Assembly: GCA_025331565.1 (NCBI GenBank)
Contig: JAFREQ010000021.1
Location: 1,922,001 to 1,986,000, forward strand
Direction of reading: 5' to 3'
Length of the DNA stretch: 64,000 nt
DNA from: Holacanthus passer
Taxonomy: Eukaryota > Chordata > Actinopteri > Pomacanthidae
A program made the position numbers and the translations under genes. Positions 1 to 12,383 of the stretch are shown in pieces; positions within the stretch are counted from its first letter, which is position 1; each line of letters starts with the position of its first letter. The notes beneath the pieces were generated by a model, which worked only from the letters and a program-made list of their open reading frames with translations, was not told where the DNA came from and searched no databases.

Positions 1-3000
1 GGTCTGTGTGTTCAGTGGACAGACTGGTTCAGGACGCTGGGTGCAGGGACTCCAGGTCGTAGGAGGAGGTGGGATAAAGGGAAGGGAATGTAATTAATTA
101 CATTTGCAGCTCAGTAATTACTAATGTAATCACTTTCTCAACATGATTACAGTTCAACACTAATGCATGTATGTTGTTAAGCCATAATTCCTGCAAGAGC
201 TGATGTGCATCTCATGTGGAGAAAATGCCATTTAACTATTGCTGTAGTTGCTTTTTCAGCAGCTAAACCTATATTTCAAATTGTGTCCCGAGCTTTTTGG
301 AATCAGGGTTGTAGATAAGAGGTTGCAGCAGAACTTTCTTTGTCAGTGTGGCAGCTTCACTCCTTCACCCTCGCCTCTCTCCACACGCCTTCTTCCACAT
401 TCATCCCTGGTTTCACTCTCTCCTTCCACAGGACCCTTTTCACCAGCCCTCCCCTCGCTCTTCTTTCTGTCTATCAGTGGGACATCAGCACACTCCATCT
501 TCCGTGTGGGAGCTTTGTGATAGGGGTTAATGGATCAGGCAGGATGAAGCATTGTGTCCCGCTGTCGGAGATTGCCATTTGTTTTCTATAGGATCAATGA
601 GGGGATCCAGAGTTGGTGCCTGCTGGAGATGATGGACTAATGTCTCACCATAAAACCATAAGAAACTGTCAGAGGGGGGGAAAACATCACATTGCAGCAT
701 CAGCTCTGCCTTAATTTTACATTTTCTTCAGCAGAAATATTTACATCCTTTGTGCTTAAAGCGACCCCTTCTCAAGTTTATGACACTTTTATGTCAGTGG
801 CAAATTGGAGTAAAACAACAACAGATGTTAATTTGGTTCTTGGTGGATTTGATGATGGCATGAGTGGGATGAAATTCATATTCCTTAATGGATGTTTGCA
901 CCCTTGGGGACTTAATAAAGAATATTTCTCACAAAACAGTGCCTATAAGCCGACGACGTTCGCCTATGGTGGCAGTGATGATCTGGATGTCTGCAGTCAT
1001 CCTGAATTTATTACCCTGGCCTGGAGGTTAGACAGCTGCATGACACAAAACACCCTAATTAATTCTTTTTGTTCCTCTAATATCCAGTTGTTAACATTTC
1101 CCTTAAGGGCTCTGGCCTCAATGTTTCACCAAGTTTAAGGGACGTTTAGCTTTAACGGCAGATTCTGGTATTTGTCAGCTTGATTTTATTGTCCTCATAC
1201 CTTCGTTCATTATTACTATTGCTCATAATAACATTTTACCCACCTCTGTTATAGAAATTCACGCTTCATTGCATTGCAGTCTTAAAGCAATTAGCCACAA
1301 CTGGAGCCCCTTGTGATTGTATAGTAGCAGTTGGTGAAAACTGCATGTATGTAGCTTGTGATTTAATTTCATATTTTTAAACCAAAAACCAAACTTGCCA
1401 CCTGCTACAAATAAATGCAGTGCCACTTTTAGTCTATATCAACACCCTGAAACTTAATCAGAAGCAAGCAAGACCATAAAACTCAGCATGTGAAAAGCCG
1501 TCTGTAATATGAACTAAACCCTTGAGCACCACAGCATTGCTGTCTTTATCTTTTAAATCTCTCTTTGTTTTCTTTAAATTATATTCATTTTGTCTCTCAT
1601 CCAGCTTTCATGGACCCACATTAACATGAAGTCGTGTTTATGGTCTTCGTATGAGCCTCAGTCCCATATTGACTCTGCTTTTAGCTTCGTTTTGGTCTTC
1701 ACCAACTCCTGAGGGAAATATCTGACTCTTTACTTCCTCATTACTCAACAATGTTCATAGATAGTCACCAGCTTTGTCTGCTGTCTTTGCTTTGTCTGGT
1801 GCTGGGCAGATATTGTACAGTTGAAATAAGCTTAATAAGGGTGGCGACTGCATCAGAAAACCAAAACAAGGGGCTGAAAGATGCTAAAACGCTCCATAGA
1901 GCCGAGGTGAACTGCTAGGTTGGGTGATAATTTGCTGTAGGTTTATCACTATGGACACCTTTGAAAAATATTGATATTGAACCGTTTATTATTCTGTTAA
2001 ATTTAAGGTATTTGGAAAGTTTTTGTTGAGATTGACGTCATTTTTGCCGGAGTAATTTCTAAAATCTCTACAGCAGAGGTGGTGAGTAAAATTTTATCAT
2101 AACCACTAGTCATGATGGGCAGAAACATGAGATACCCAGGTTGACAAATCCCATAATTTTCAGTTTAGAAATGTCTGGAGTTGTTTCCATCCATACAGAC
2201 TCTCTCGTAATCCCAAGTGTAAATCAAACGATCGGCTCCTCAGCTTTTGGGCCGCAGCCTTTAAAGTTTGCCCCGCGCTGCCAACATGTGAACAGTCGCT
2301 CTCGAATGTGAGAGATAGCTACTGGTTCCAAACCTCTTCCAATGAGGTGGCCTCCTCCCACCTGTTCCCTCCTCTCGATGGCCCGGGCTCGGCCCAGCTG
2401 TCTGACAGAGGCTGCAGAGTTATCAGGTCATGCGAGAACCGTGTCATGTGAAGCGAAAATCAAAGAACCCGGGCCTGTGCTCTTCACTCCTCCGGGGTCC
2501 TCCGTGTGGGATTTGACACACCCTGGGACAGCCGGATTTCCTAAAGCTGCCGTGCAGAATCGGGATCCGCATGGGGCATTCGAGTGGGGGATCGGAGCTC
2601 CTTCGCTTTGTTTATCTTATTTTGTCTTGCGCCATTATCTCATGGATGGAAGAGGCTTGAGTTTAATTTGACGTGCAGCGATGAGTTGCTGCCCGTCCTT
2701 CCCTCGCACGCAATCAGCTGTCCATACTGTGCAACACAAACATCAGATTTAAACGCTCGGATGCTTCCTGAAATTTCAACCTCTGCTGTGCTCCTCGCCT
2801 CCCATTTCCCGTCTGGAGCTTATACAATTAGTCACATTTATCAGTTTGGAGCACTTCATACTAGTTATGAAATCGGGCGCCCTGCCATCACCTTGTAGAG
2901 CTCTGATTGAGTAGAACTGTTCTCTCACCTCAGCCTGCCCCTTGTTAGGTAAAGTGAATTTTACTAATGCCTGGCGTGGGCTAATGCCTTCTTTTACAAG

Positions 3001-4614
3001 CCTAATAAGAATAATGGCTCGTCATAAATTCTGAGTCATCCTGATCTTATGAGACAGGCTGTAAATGAGTTATGAATTATGTCTCTGCTTCCTGCGCACT
3101 TACAGTGTGATGGTGAAAGCACACTTTGGTGAATTTGCAGACACAGCCCTGTGAACCCCACGGCCTGCTTTTTAAAGTCCATTTTCCTTCCACCATCCAC
3201 ACGGAGACAAATCACATCAGGTTAAAGTGAAACACACCTGCACACAGACGCTCATCCTCTGCTATGTGGTGGAGAGACTCTGCCGAGCCGGAGCGTGAAG
3301 CCAAATGAGACAACTTGAAGAAAATAAATGTTTGTGTAATTGTCAGAGCCCGCCGCCTTCAGCACGGAGAAATGCTCGGGTAACATGAATTGAGTGTGAC
3401 TGTGGCTCGGTCAGCGGACCAAAGCCAAGTGGATTAAGGGCTCAGAGAGAACAGATGAATTATCTGATTGTACAGAAGTTGTCGAACACAACCCGAGGAG
3501 AACATCAATTTCTTTTCAATTAGCAGCTTGTACTGATCCATATAATGCGACTGGAGGAACGGGGGTGTTTGTTTATCTGAATAACAAAGCAGCTCATTGG
3601 GCTAAAGTGAGTATGAATGAGCAGTTGTCACAGTAATTGAGAAGTTTTTTAAACCAAAACCTTGAAATAATTTGTAAGTGCACAGGAGAGAAGGGGTTTT
3701 CAGTAGTGGCTATTACACTGTGGCTAATGCTGAGCGTAGTTTTGTTGTTTGACTTGGCCGCTGCCGTCTCCTCAGAATGGCAATAGTCCTAGACTTGGGA
3801 TATTAGGGCTCAACACCTACTCTTTTATTCATTGCCTGGGTGGATTGCTATGCCATCTGCGGCAGGCCAGAGGTGGTATTTGTCAGCGTTGCTTAAAGGT
3901 CTTGGTCTCACGAAGGGCAGAACAGTCCAATTCAAATACAGCAACCAGGCTGGGTTTACCGTTTTATGTACGTCTGTCACCCGTAATTTAACGCTGGCTC
4001 GTGCTTTCAAATGTCAGGCATGAAGATTTCAGAGTGAGTACAACATCCCGAAATAATTCCACGGTAATTCCTCCTCTCATCTCCCATTTTGCTGAGAAAA
4101 CAGGTACATGAGTGATATTCGGAAAGAAAAGCTTCACGTCTCCCAACAATGTGGAGCTGCGGGCTTGAAACGAATGGAGAATGTTGTGTTTGGTGGGCAA
4201 CAAGACGTATTGGCAGAGCCGAGCGCCGATGATCGACCGTGGCACCACACTCTGGGCAACAGGAGGCGATAATGATTTCCTTGACATTCTCCTCAATCTG
4301 AGCTCATTTGAGCAAATTCGGCTTTACACACAGTCTAATCAAGGCCGATGTGCTCTGAGCAGCAGAGTTTCCTCAGTGCAAATCACAGCAGATACATTTA
4401 AAAAGGTCAGGTTATCCAAACTAGCAAAGATAATGTTGTTTCACTTAGTGATTTCGAGCCACGCAGACATAGTTTTGAGTTGATGTTGCCAGGTTTGATA
4501 TCTGCCTGTGAGATTTGTGCCACCAACCTGATATTAATGGAATTTTGTCAGCGGCGTTCATGGCAATGAAAAATTACATTAAATATTCCAACGGCGTCTC
4601 GTCCCAAAAATCAT
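1..4614. other. No gene seen
   Basis: Unique-looking sequence without splice-flanked coding blocks. The longest frame, 692-1138 plus (148 codons), has no domain I recognise. Bases 2220-2900 are somewhat GC-richer and could include regulatory DNA, but nothing specific supports this. Confidence 0.6.
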
Positions 4615-4780
4615 CGTGATAATCCACAGACCAAGTTGTCAGCAGTTTTCATTGGAACGACTTTGGTCCAAAGAAATGTTCTCTATATAAACTGCTGACA
4701 GCACGTTTCTATGGATTATTCAGTATAACAGAGACACTGTTTCAGTGGAAAAAATGTTACTGTTGATTCTTTTTTAAAGA
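4615..4780. repeat. Probable teleost interspersed repeat with an internal inverted repeat
   Basis: Contains GTCAGCAGTTT (4638-4648) and its exact reverse complement AAACTGCTGAC (4689-4699), followed by TCTATGGATTATTCAGTATA and ACACTGTTTCAGTGGAA. I recall this order from fish repeats, but only one copy is in the window. Confidence 0.4.
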
Positions 4781-5137
4781 GCTTTAATTATTTTCTTTAT
4801 TTAAAAACACACACACTTTAATTTTCCTCGACCGCAAGACACACAATTTATCACTATAAGCGTAAATCCTTCAGAGGAAAAAGCAGGAAAAATAAAATTG
4901 CAAATAAATAAAAAAATAATGGGCGCATATTTATATAAAAGTGAAACCACTTGTGAAAACAACACAGCAGCGCTGGGCAAAAACCAAACCTCAGCATATT
5001 CAATATTTTCGCTGTCATAAATTGAAGTCAACATCCAAAACTAACCACACTCATTTATAATCACCAACAAAATAAAGTATGACAAACTGAAATAAAGATC
5101 AAAAATGGTAATGTTGAGTTTTTTATCATTAGATTAT

Positions 5138-5280
5138 TGGGCTTTTTTGCCTTTATTGGACAGAGACAGTGACGAGACAGGAGGACAGAGAGATGAGTTT
5201 GACAAGCATTGAATCAAACCGGCGACAGTTACGACCATGTGGCATCGAAACCATTTTGCAACCAAGTCGCTCGACTGTTG
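5138..5280 (-). mobile_element. Decayed tRNA-like SINE, copy A
   Basis: This matches a teleost repeat I recognise by its order: GGGCTTTTTTGCCTTTATTGG, then a purine-rich GACAGG/GAGAGA stretch, then a tRNA-like part. Read on the minus strand, GGTTTGATTC at 5220-5211 resembles an RNA polymerase III B box, and GCGACTTGGTTGC nearby resembles an A box. It aligns in the same order with the copy at 57611-57735. Family name not assigned. Confidence 0.6.
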
Positions 5281-5639
5281 AACTTTTTAAGTGTAATTTT
5301 CACTTCATATAAAATTCCAGTCACTTAACATTATATTGCAGTGATGGCAGAAAATCTCAGAGACAGATTTGTCCAATCCTGGGAGAATAAAACCAAACTG
5401 TCTTACACCACGAGAGGTAAGTGAGAGACTGTAACTTATTCAAATTAGGTGATTTGGCCCCTTAATAACAAGTTTTTCCATCTAATCTGATGAAAATAAA
5501 AGACAGGAGTCTGCTCAACATTCATCAAATTAATGAACACATATTGCACACAGTTCCTCGTGAGGGGAATTCCCACACAGGAAACAACGGGGACGGCGAG
5601 ACAACAAAAGCCAAACAGACATGTAATGAAATGAAGGAC

Positions 5640-6000
5640 CTCTGGGGGCCATCCAGCTCCGGTGCTACCCGTCCCTGGAGGTCTCGATAAGAGGCTGAGC
5701 TGCCCCTCCATCCGTCCTCACAGTTCAGAGGGTAAACTAGCAGAGAAATTGGACACTGGCTCGCCGTGAGTTTCCAGTCTGTTAAAGGCTCTGGAGAGAA
5801 GGACAGGCGAGGGTTAAATTCAGGCCAATCTCCCCTAATGTTAAAGAGTGGCCTTTGATTGCCCCCCGTCCATGTGCAGCGCGCCGCTGAGGGGGAACCT
5901 GACACTGGCGTTGTTATTGAAGTGCTGCAGTTGGGGCTGATAACCGGCCTCGTCGGCACAGATCCAGTGTTCGAGCTGCCTCTCAGACCCTATAAAAGAC
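5640..6000. promoter_or_regulatory. GC-balanced block ending in a TATA-like motif; candidate regulatory DNA
   Basis: This block has more even composition and higher CpG content (GCGCGCCGCTGAGG near 5880) than its AT-rich surroundings, has no repeat signature, and ends with CCCTATAAAAGACAG (TATAAAAG at 5991). Overlapping open frames on the minus strand (5525-5959, 5841-6191) have no recognisable protein content. Confidence 0.25.
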
Positions 6001-6599
6001 AGTGGCAGGTGTGTGACAGATCCGGGCGTTAAAGGATGTTTGGGACCCCCCAGAGATGACAGCCTCTTGGCTCGTCTCAAGAACTGATTAGGGGTCTGGC
6101 TGGTGGGGATGCCCGACCAGTGTCTCAGCCTCTGTCTTCCACCACGGTTTTTCCATATGGCAGTGGTGCTCTTGTCAACCCGCAGAAACACTCCAAGTCC
6201 TTTGAATTTTCATGGTTTGGAAAAGGAGAACTAGGATATGGGAATGTGGTGGATGAAAAAATTGGCCCCAGAAGAGCCTGTGTATAGTTTGCAAACTCCA
6301 GACAGACTTGAGTTTTGAATCTTATCTTGAAACTTGTGAACAAATGAATTTTAAGACAAAATCCTTAACTTTGTAAATTGAATCCTACGAATCACCGACA
6401 ACTGAATCAGAAATATATTTATCAAAGCTCCTTCTCAGTTCTGCTGTGATACAACAATTCAGTGTTAAAAACTCAATGAAATAAAGCAAATGTCAGCCAA
6501 ATCCACAAAACATCATGTTGCAGATACTGTATGAATGAACAAACTGTATAATGACGACAAATCTTTGTACTGATTTTAAGTATTTGAACAATTTCCACC

Positions 6600-6772
6600 C
6601 ACATTTACTGTTTGATTGATTTTACTAGTTTTTTTAAATCTCACTTTATTTTAATCTGATCCTTGCTGTCTTTTATTTACCTACAAGTTTTACCATTTGC
6701 TCTTCTGATTGCCTCGATTCCCGTATTTGAAGCACTTAGTAACTTGGTTTTTGATTATTATTATTCCCAGCA
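6600..6772 (+). mobile_element. Probable LINE 3' tail, truncated
   Basis: A T-rich stretch ending TTTGAAGCACTTAGTAACTT, then GGTTTTTGATTATTATTATT, matches the pattern of fish LINE 3' ends (GAAGCACTTTGTAACTT followed by an ATT microsatellite tail). No coding remnant is visible upstream. Confidence 0.45.
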
Positions 6773-8373
6773 ATCTAATGTCAAGGAGTGCCAAGGGGAG
6801 GCTAAAGAGAGACGTGGGAGATTGGAGGGGGGAGCTGAAATATGAAGGGAATGGATCCTTAAGTCTCCAACTCGACCACAAGTGGCATCATTGTCATCAC
6901 CTTGTTCTGATTTCATTTCATCTCTCGGCGCCACCACTGCAGGCAATATCTGGGTATTGAGTTACAAGAGGCCCACCTCTTTATTATTTTCATGGGAACT
7001 CAAGGACAGGCAGTCTTGTGCTGAGATGAGAGGATATTTATATGAATGCATATAATGTTGTGTTCTCAGTACTCGGGGACATTTAGCGCCTATCTCCGAA
7101 TAGCATCAGAGGCTTTCAGCTCGACAGAGTCATTAATATCAGAAGGGTTTATGTGTTTCATATTGCCTCCGTGCCAGCTGGGACCGCATGCCTGATGAGC
7201 TGGCTAGTGTTGTAGAGGATGCACCATTCTTTCTCATAGGCTCATGCACAGTGTGAACGCAGCGCACGCCGACGTCCAGAGATCATCGCTTTGTCTCCAT
7301 AAAGGTCAAGCCGGTGGCCAAAAGAAGCCTTACATTAGCAATTTGGTTTGATCTTCTGGCTCAAATTTGAAGCGTGATTGGACTGATATAGTTTTATTCT
7401 TTACAAAAGCAACTCGCTGATTTTATTCCATCTGCGTTTCTCTCTATCAGGGCAAAGTGCCTGAGATGTGTCTGATGGGTTTATCAGTGCTGCGTGTGGA
7501 CCGCCACGTCTTGCCATGGAGGATTAAGACCGAGAGCGAACGTTGTTGGAGCGAACGGTGAAATGTTGGCGGGTTGGCGGGATTTATAAGCAGAGGACGT
7601 GGCTAATTTCAGACGAGGCAAGAAAACCTCATAAAGGTAAAAGGAACAAGAAACTGTCAGCCCTGACGATATGGATACACTAATCAACCTGCTAAATGTA
7701 AACCATCAACCTCACGAACAAATCTGTGTTGACACTGTGCTTCAAACAGACTTCTCTCCGTGTGTAACGCAACACCTCTCCCATCGTTCCCACCAGTCAT
7801 TTCACCGATTCTTGGGAAAAGCGTCCGGGAGCGAGACGTGAGATTGTGTTCGATCCAAATGTTTCTTCATCCTGGAGGGTGAGTGATGTGACAAGCTCAG
7901 CATCTGTAATCCTCGGCTGTTTTTGTTTGAAAATCCACACGTAGCACGTCCATCACAGCGCGGGGCCGAAATCCCACAGTTCCAATCAAACTGAGATTTG
8001 GGTTTCTCCTCGCTCTTTGCGTGAGGAAATATGAACTATAATGATAATGCAGCAGTTGTGGATAGTTTTTCAAAAGAAGATTAAAAACATTTTTAGACAC
8101 ATTTTTGGAAACAGGACCTGGAGCCTCTGAGTGGGTGTCTCCCATCACATCGATTGACAAGTGAAAGCTGGCATTGCTAGAAGATTCACTGTTTACTTCC
8201 ACGCTGAACAAACTAAGATACAAGACACCTCTTTATAACAGATTCAAATATCATCAGTTATTGACCATTATTACCTTTACATTCAGTATTGGGATGGACC
8301 CATCATGCTGCTTTTGCATTCAAAACATGGAAACTTGGAAAGTAGCTTGTTAATGTTAGTACTGATTACAGTT
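6773..8373. other. No gene seen
   Basis: Apart from the LINE-like tail ending at 6772, I see no repeat or coding signal. Frames are all short (108 codons or fewer). Confidence 0.6.
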
Positions 8374-8860
8374 CAGGAGTGGAAGAAATACTCAGATCTT
8401 TTACATAAGTAAAAGTAGAAGTAAAAGTCAAACTGTTTTTAAAGTTCAAAAATTAAAAGTAGGCTGCTTGTTATGGAGAAGCCCCATTTAAAAATAATGC
8501 ACATTATGTAATACTATTAAATTGTGATTACTGAAGCTTTAATATGTCCATTTATGTTGCAGTTTGGGCTTATTTTCTTAGGGTAGCTTGTGAATTTCAC
8601 CAAGGGATAAATAAAGTTATTAATAAGGATTATTAATAATCCTTAATAATACTTATTGTTGATTATATCTTTCATTAACCAGAATTTGCAAAGTAATCGA
8701 GCACATTCACATTCACATAAAGGAGAAAAAGGAACAATATTTCCCTTTGAATTCCAAGGGAGTAAAAGCATGAATTAGCAAAAAGTGGAAATACTCAAGG
8801 ACAAGCATAAATTTGAAATACAGTACTTGAGTAAATATACTTAGTTACTTTCCAAAACTG
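8374..8860. mobile_element. Short DNA-transposon-like element, TGGAA..TACTCA family, copy 1
   Basis: The left end (AGTGGAAGAAATACTCAGATC, then TTACATAAGTAAAAGTAGAA) and the right end (ACTTGAGTAAATATACTTAG, then TTACTTTCCA) form imperfect inverted termini. These termini are typical of a very common teleost non-autonomous element rich in AAGTA/TACTT words. The middle contains a LINE-like tail and a palindrome at 8618-8651. Confidence 0.65.
8581..8651. repeat. LINE-like tail followed by a near-perfect palindrome
   Basis: TGTGAATTTCACCAAGGGAT then AAATAAAGTTATT resembles the 3' end of fish LINEs. It runs into AAGGATTATTAATAATCCTT at 8625-8644, a perfect 20-base palindrome, extended with one mismatch pair to 8618-8651. 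Confidence 0.5.
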
Positions 8861-11227
8861 GCAGTCACTCATTTATTTGCTGCTGCAAGGGATTAACTGA
8901 GGTACTGCTGATATCACCTCAAACTGGAAATAAGCATCATGAATATTTTTACCATAAACAGGTGGTTTTCATAATCTTAACCAAACCATATTGTAATAAT
9001 CATTGTCACACCATCATAATAATCTTGACTTGACCTAAAATTAAAATGTCTTCTGTTGTGGTATTTAAATTTTGATCAAGTGCAAAAGTCAAAACAAACT
9101 CCAAGGACAAATATCAATTTCCAAATGTGGATTTTAGTTTCAGTTTGGGCTCAAAGCCTGGAAGATAAATGGTAACGACACGTTTTAGCCTGCCATAGTC
9201 CTCCATTTGAATACAGATGAAGAATTAAAATGCAGGTGCTGAAAAACATCCTACAGGGGTCTGACCAGAACTAATGTCCCATAGGCTGCTTTCCACACAG
9301 CGCTGAAGCAGCTGCCAGCGTGCCCTAGCAACAAGTACCGTCAAACCCACAAGGGCCGCGAGCGCCGGCGGGAGAGCGACTCACAGTCCATGTATCCCAG
9401 CATGCTTTGCCACCGTGGTGCCCTTCACCCCCTGACCCGCCATAATGGCCGCATGGAGAGATGAAAAGAGCCATGTGACACAGGCGGACACAGTCGCTCC
9501 GGCCTCACGCTGCTCGCTGCCTTTTCAAACACAGCTCACATGGAGAGAGCGAAGACACGGGGCAGCTTGGGGAACAAGAGTCAACACAATCGGCCCGAAC
9601 AGAAGTCGTGTTCTTTTTTCACCACTACAAAGACTTTGTGCACGTCGATGACACATACCTGCATTTTTTATAAATGCTCCATAATGTATTAATTCTAAAG
9701 CCCGTTTTCATTTTCCACTTCAGCGGTGCAGAATATTACGGCTTTATATCAGTTTTCAGAAATAACTCATCAAAACAGATTCCTGGAGAAGTTTACTGAC
9801 CAGAAGGAGCCAAATGAGAAAACACCAATCTGTCGCCGAGCACACTTTCACCTTCATTGTCTAACAGTCCCGGCGCAGTTTACCGAGTAACATTTACTGT
9901 GTGAAAAAGCACCATCTGTGCTCGGAGCCAGCAAACCGCCGTAGCTCAGCCATCATTCCTACAGTCCCTCTGTATTGTGACGGTAATGGGACTTTAAATC
10001 AGTGCCTTGCACCCTCAGGGTTCATTACAAGGTGACAGCCCATTGTGGCTCCTCTGTGATGACAACAAGTGGCAGCGGAAGGGGGGGGCCGGAGAAAGTG
10101 AGGCAGATGGTTGGGAGAGATGACAATGGTGCCATTTCACAGCGTATCCTCCACCTGTGGCGTGACGGAGGCTGCTGTCGGGGGCTTTTGATGCCCGCTG
10201 AGATGAATGCAATGGATGAACATATCTCTTTCTGACAGCCTCCATATCATTGCTGATTGAGATGTCTAGACACCCACAACACTGAGCTTTGAAAACAAAC
10301 TTTGTGAGGCAACTTTTCCCTTTTCAAAGAGCTCCTTGAAATATTAAAATGAATGTGAGGTCGGAGTTAAAGATGAAAGCTGGAGAAGTTGACTTAAATA
10401 ACTTAATGCAGTTAACACAGCTTTCATTTGAATAAAGCTATGTAATGTAGGCTGAATATATTGAGTTCTACTTCTCAACTGATTCCTCCTCTACTTTTTT
10501 AAAATGCATGACAATAACAGAAAGACAAAGCATGCGAAGTACACTCAGCAATTCTTGCCAGATTTCCCGTCGCTTGCTTCCCAAAGTGCCAATCAAATAT
10601 AATGCATTTTCCCAGGAATTTCTCATATGCACAGACTATATATGACATTTCACATTTCATAACATCAGCAAAATGAAATCCTTTAATAGCGCTTCAACAT
10701 GACCACATAAAAAAAAAAAAAACATCCACAAAAAAATTCCTCCGAGCAACACATGAACCATTTCTCCCCGAGAGCATGTGTTATAGTGGTGAGCAGCAAA
10801 ATAATAAAAAGCCAGACAAGTTGTTTTAAGGGAGAGCAGGTGGTTCCCAGTTCAAAGAGTGCAGGGATGAGGTTGTGTTTTCTTTTCTCCAGCATGTGCA
10901 CTTTTTTCCCCCCTCTGCTCTTTCTTCCCAAAGGGTCTCGTCCTGCGAGTCCTCCTCCCCAGTCTGCCGACTTCAGAGTTGCATTATTATCAGCAAAGTG
11001 CTTTTAAATCCGCTCCTGCTCAACACCAGGATGTCTTCTGCATGCTAATCCTCAGGGATACGGATCCGTCACTCCTCCGTCGTTCTCTCATGCCTGGCGT
11101 GCCTGAGACAGCTGGGAAAACAGTCTCTGCCCGACGATCTGCACATACAATGGGGATCTCAGGCCACCGTAGAGCCGCCGGGCCGCAGAGCACTTTACAG
11201 TGGTGTGTTGGAAAAGATCGAGATGGG
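8861..11227. other. No gene seen
   Basis: Mostly AT-rich. A short GC/CpG-rich stretch at about 9300-9430 (AAGGGCCGCGAGCGCCGGCG) and an A-run at 10709-10722 are the only notable points. Confidence 0.6.
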
Positions 11228-11560
11228 CAGTGATGGAAGGAGTATTCAGTAAAAGTACCATTACAACAATGTACAAATACTTCACAAGGAAGGAAAATAT
11301 TGCATTGAAATTCCTACTTATGTAAAAGTACATGAGCATTATTGGTGAAACTAATAACCCATAGATAAGTAGAAACATGACCAGGAGCCACTTTTTGTAA
11401 GAGGTCGCAAATAGAAAAGATTGAAAACTCAACTGAAAATTTACTCCAGCTGTCACATAAATGTAGTAAATGTGGAAATGGGGTAGAAGCATAAAGCAGC
11501 AGAGAGTAGAAACACACAGCTGAAGTAAAAGTACATTGAAACTGTACTTTCCACAAACAT
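11228..11560. mobile_element. TGGAA..TACTCA family, copy 2 (diverged)
   Basis: Starts CAGTGATGGAAGGAGTATTC, continues with AGTAAAAGTACC and AAATATTGCATTGAAATTCC, and ends AAAGTACATTGAAACTGTAC then TTTCCACA. This is the expected order for the same family as 8374-8860. Confidence 0.6.
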
Positions 11561-12148
11561 GGTATTTTCTATAAAGTCAATGGGAAAATGTTGTGTTCAG
11601 CGACTCCCTCGAGGTAGGAAAGGATGCATCCATAACTTATGTGGCTACAGTAAAATATCGTCCAGGTTGCTTGAGAAAAAACAGATATTAAATAGTTTTA
11701 TGTTTTAAGACCACCTGGATTGAAACGTCAACACAGGCTCCATAATTCTGAGCTGGGGAAGAGGCAGAAAAAAGGCACAGCTCTGATTCCGGTGTTTGCT
11801 ATTTTAAGCCGTTTTGCTGTCTTGCACTTTCTCAAACTGAGGTTTGGTGGATGATGACACAAGTATAAGACCATATGATATGTTTAGTAATTTCAATAAT
11901 AACTAAACATCAATGAGCTTTTGACACAGTTTCACTTTCTTCTCTCTCGTAGCTCACACATGAGTTTCTTGTTCCTTGAAGCAAACTTCGGTGTCATCTA
12001 ATGTACTTTACCTTTAAAAAGTTAAAGCGCTGAAGTTTAAATGAAGCCAGGCGAGTTCAAAGTGCTAATCTCTTCAGGACTTTTGAGAAGTGAACAGCAT
12101 CACTGAGACTGAGGCTTATTTTCACAGTACAGAGAGAGGATGAGACGA

Positions 12149-12170
12149 AGAGAGAGAGAGAGAGAGAGAG
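12149..12170. repeat. (AG)n microsatellite
   Basis: Eleven uninterrupted AG units within a wider purine-rich stretch. Confidence 0.95.
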
Positions 12171-12357
12171 GGGAGCTAGAAGCTGCAGAGAGGAAGAGAG
12201 TGGGGGGGATAAATATAGAGAACAGTGATAAAGAGGTAATCATCTCCACTCAAAGCATATTTTATCCAGTGGGGTTATTAGGAGGATGGAGATGAGTGAA
12301 ATCCGCACAGACGTCTCTCTCTCTCTCTTCCTGTATTTACCCACTCTTGATCCTCTC

Positions 12358-12383
12358 TCCTCCTCCTCCTCCTCCTCCTCCTC
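12358..12383. repeat. (TCC)n microsatellite
   Basis: About nine TCC units; on the other strand this reads as a run of GAG/GGA. Confidence 0.95.

Noticed and set aside
692..1138. 148-codon plus-strand frame near the left edge
   Set aside because: No domain, no splice-site pattern and AT-rich codon use.
5211..5280. Functional tRNA gene on the minus strand
   Set aside because: The B-box-like segment lies in a decayed SINE-type repeat, and no cloverleaf can be drawn.
12358..12383. Poly-glutamate coding stretch on the minus strand (12240-12428)
   Set aside because: Created by the TCC microsatellite; no gene context.
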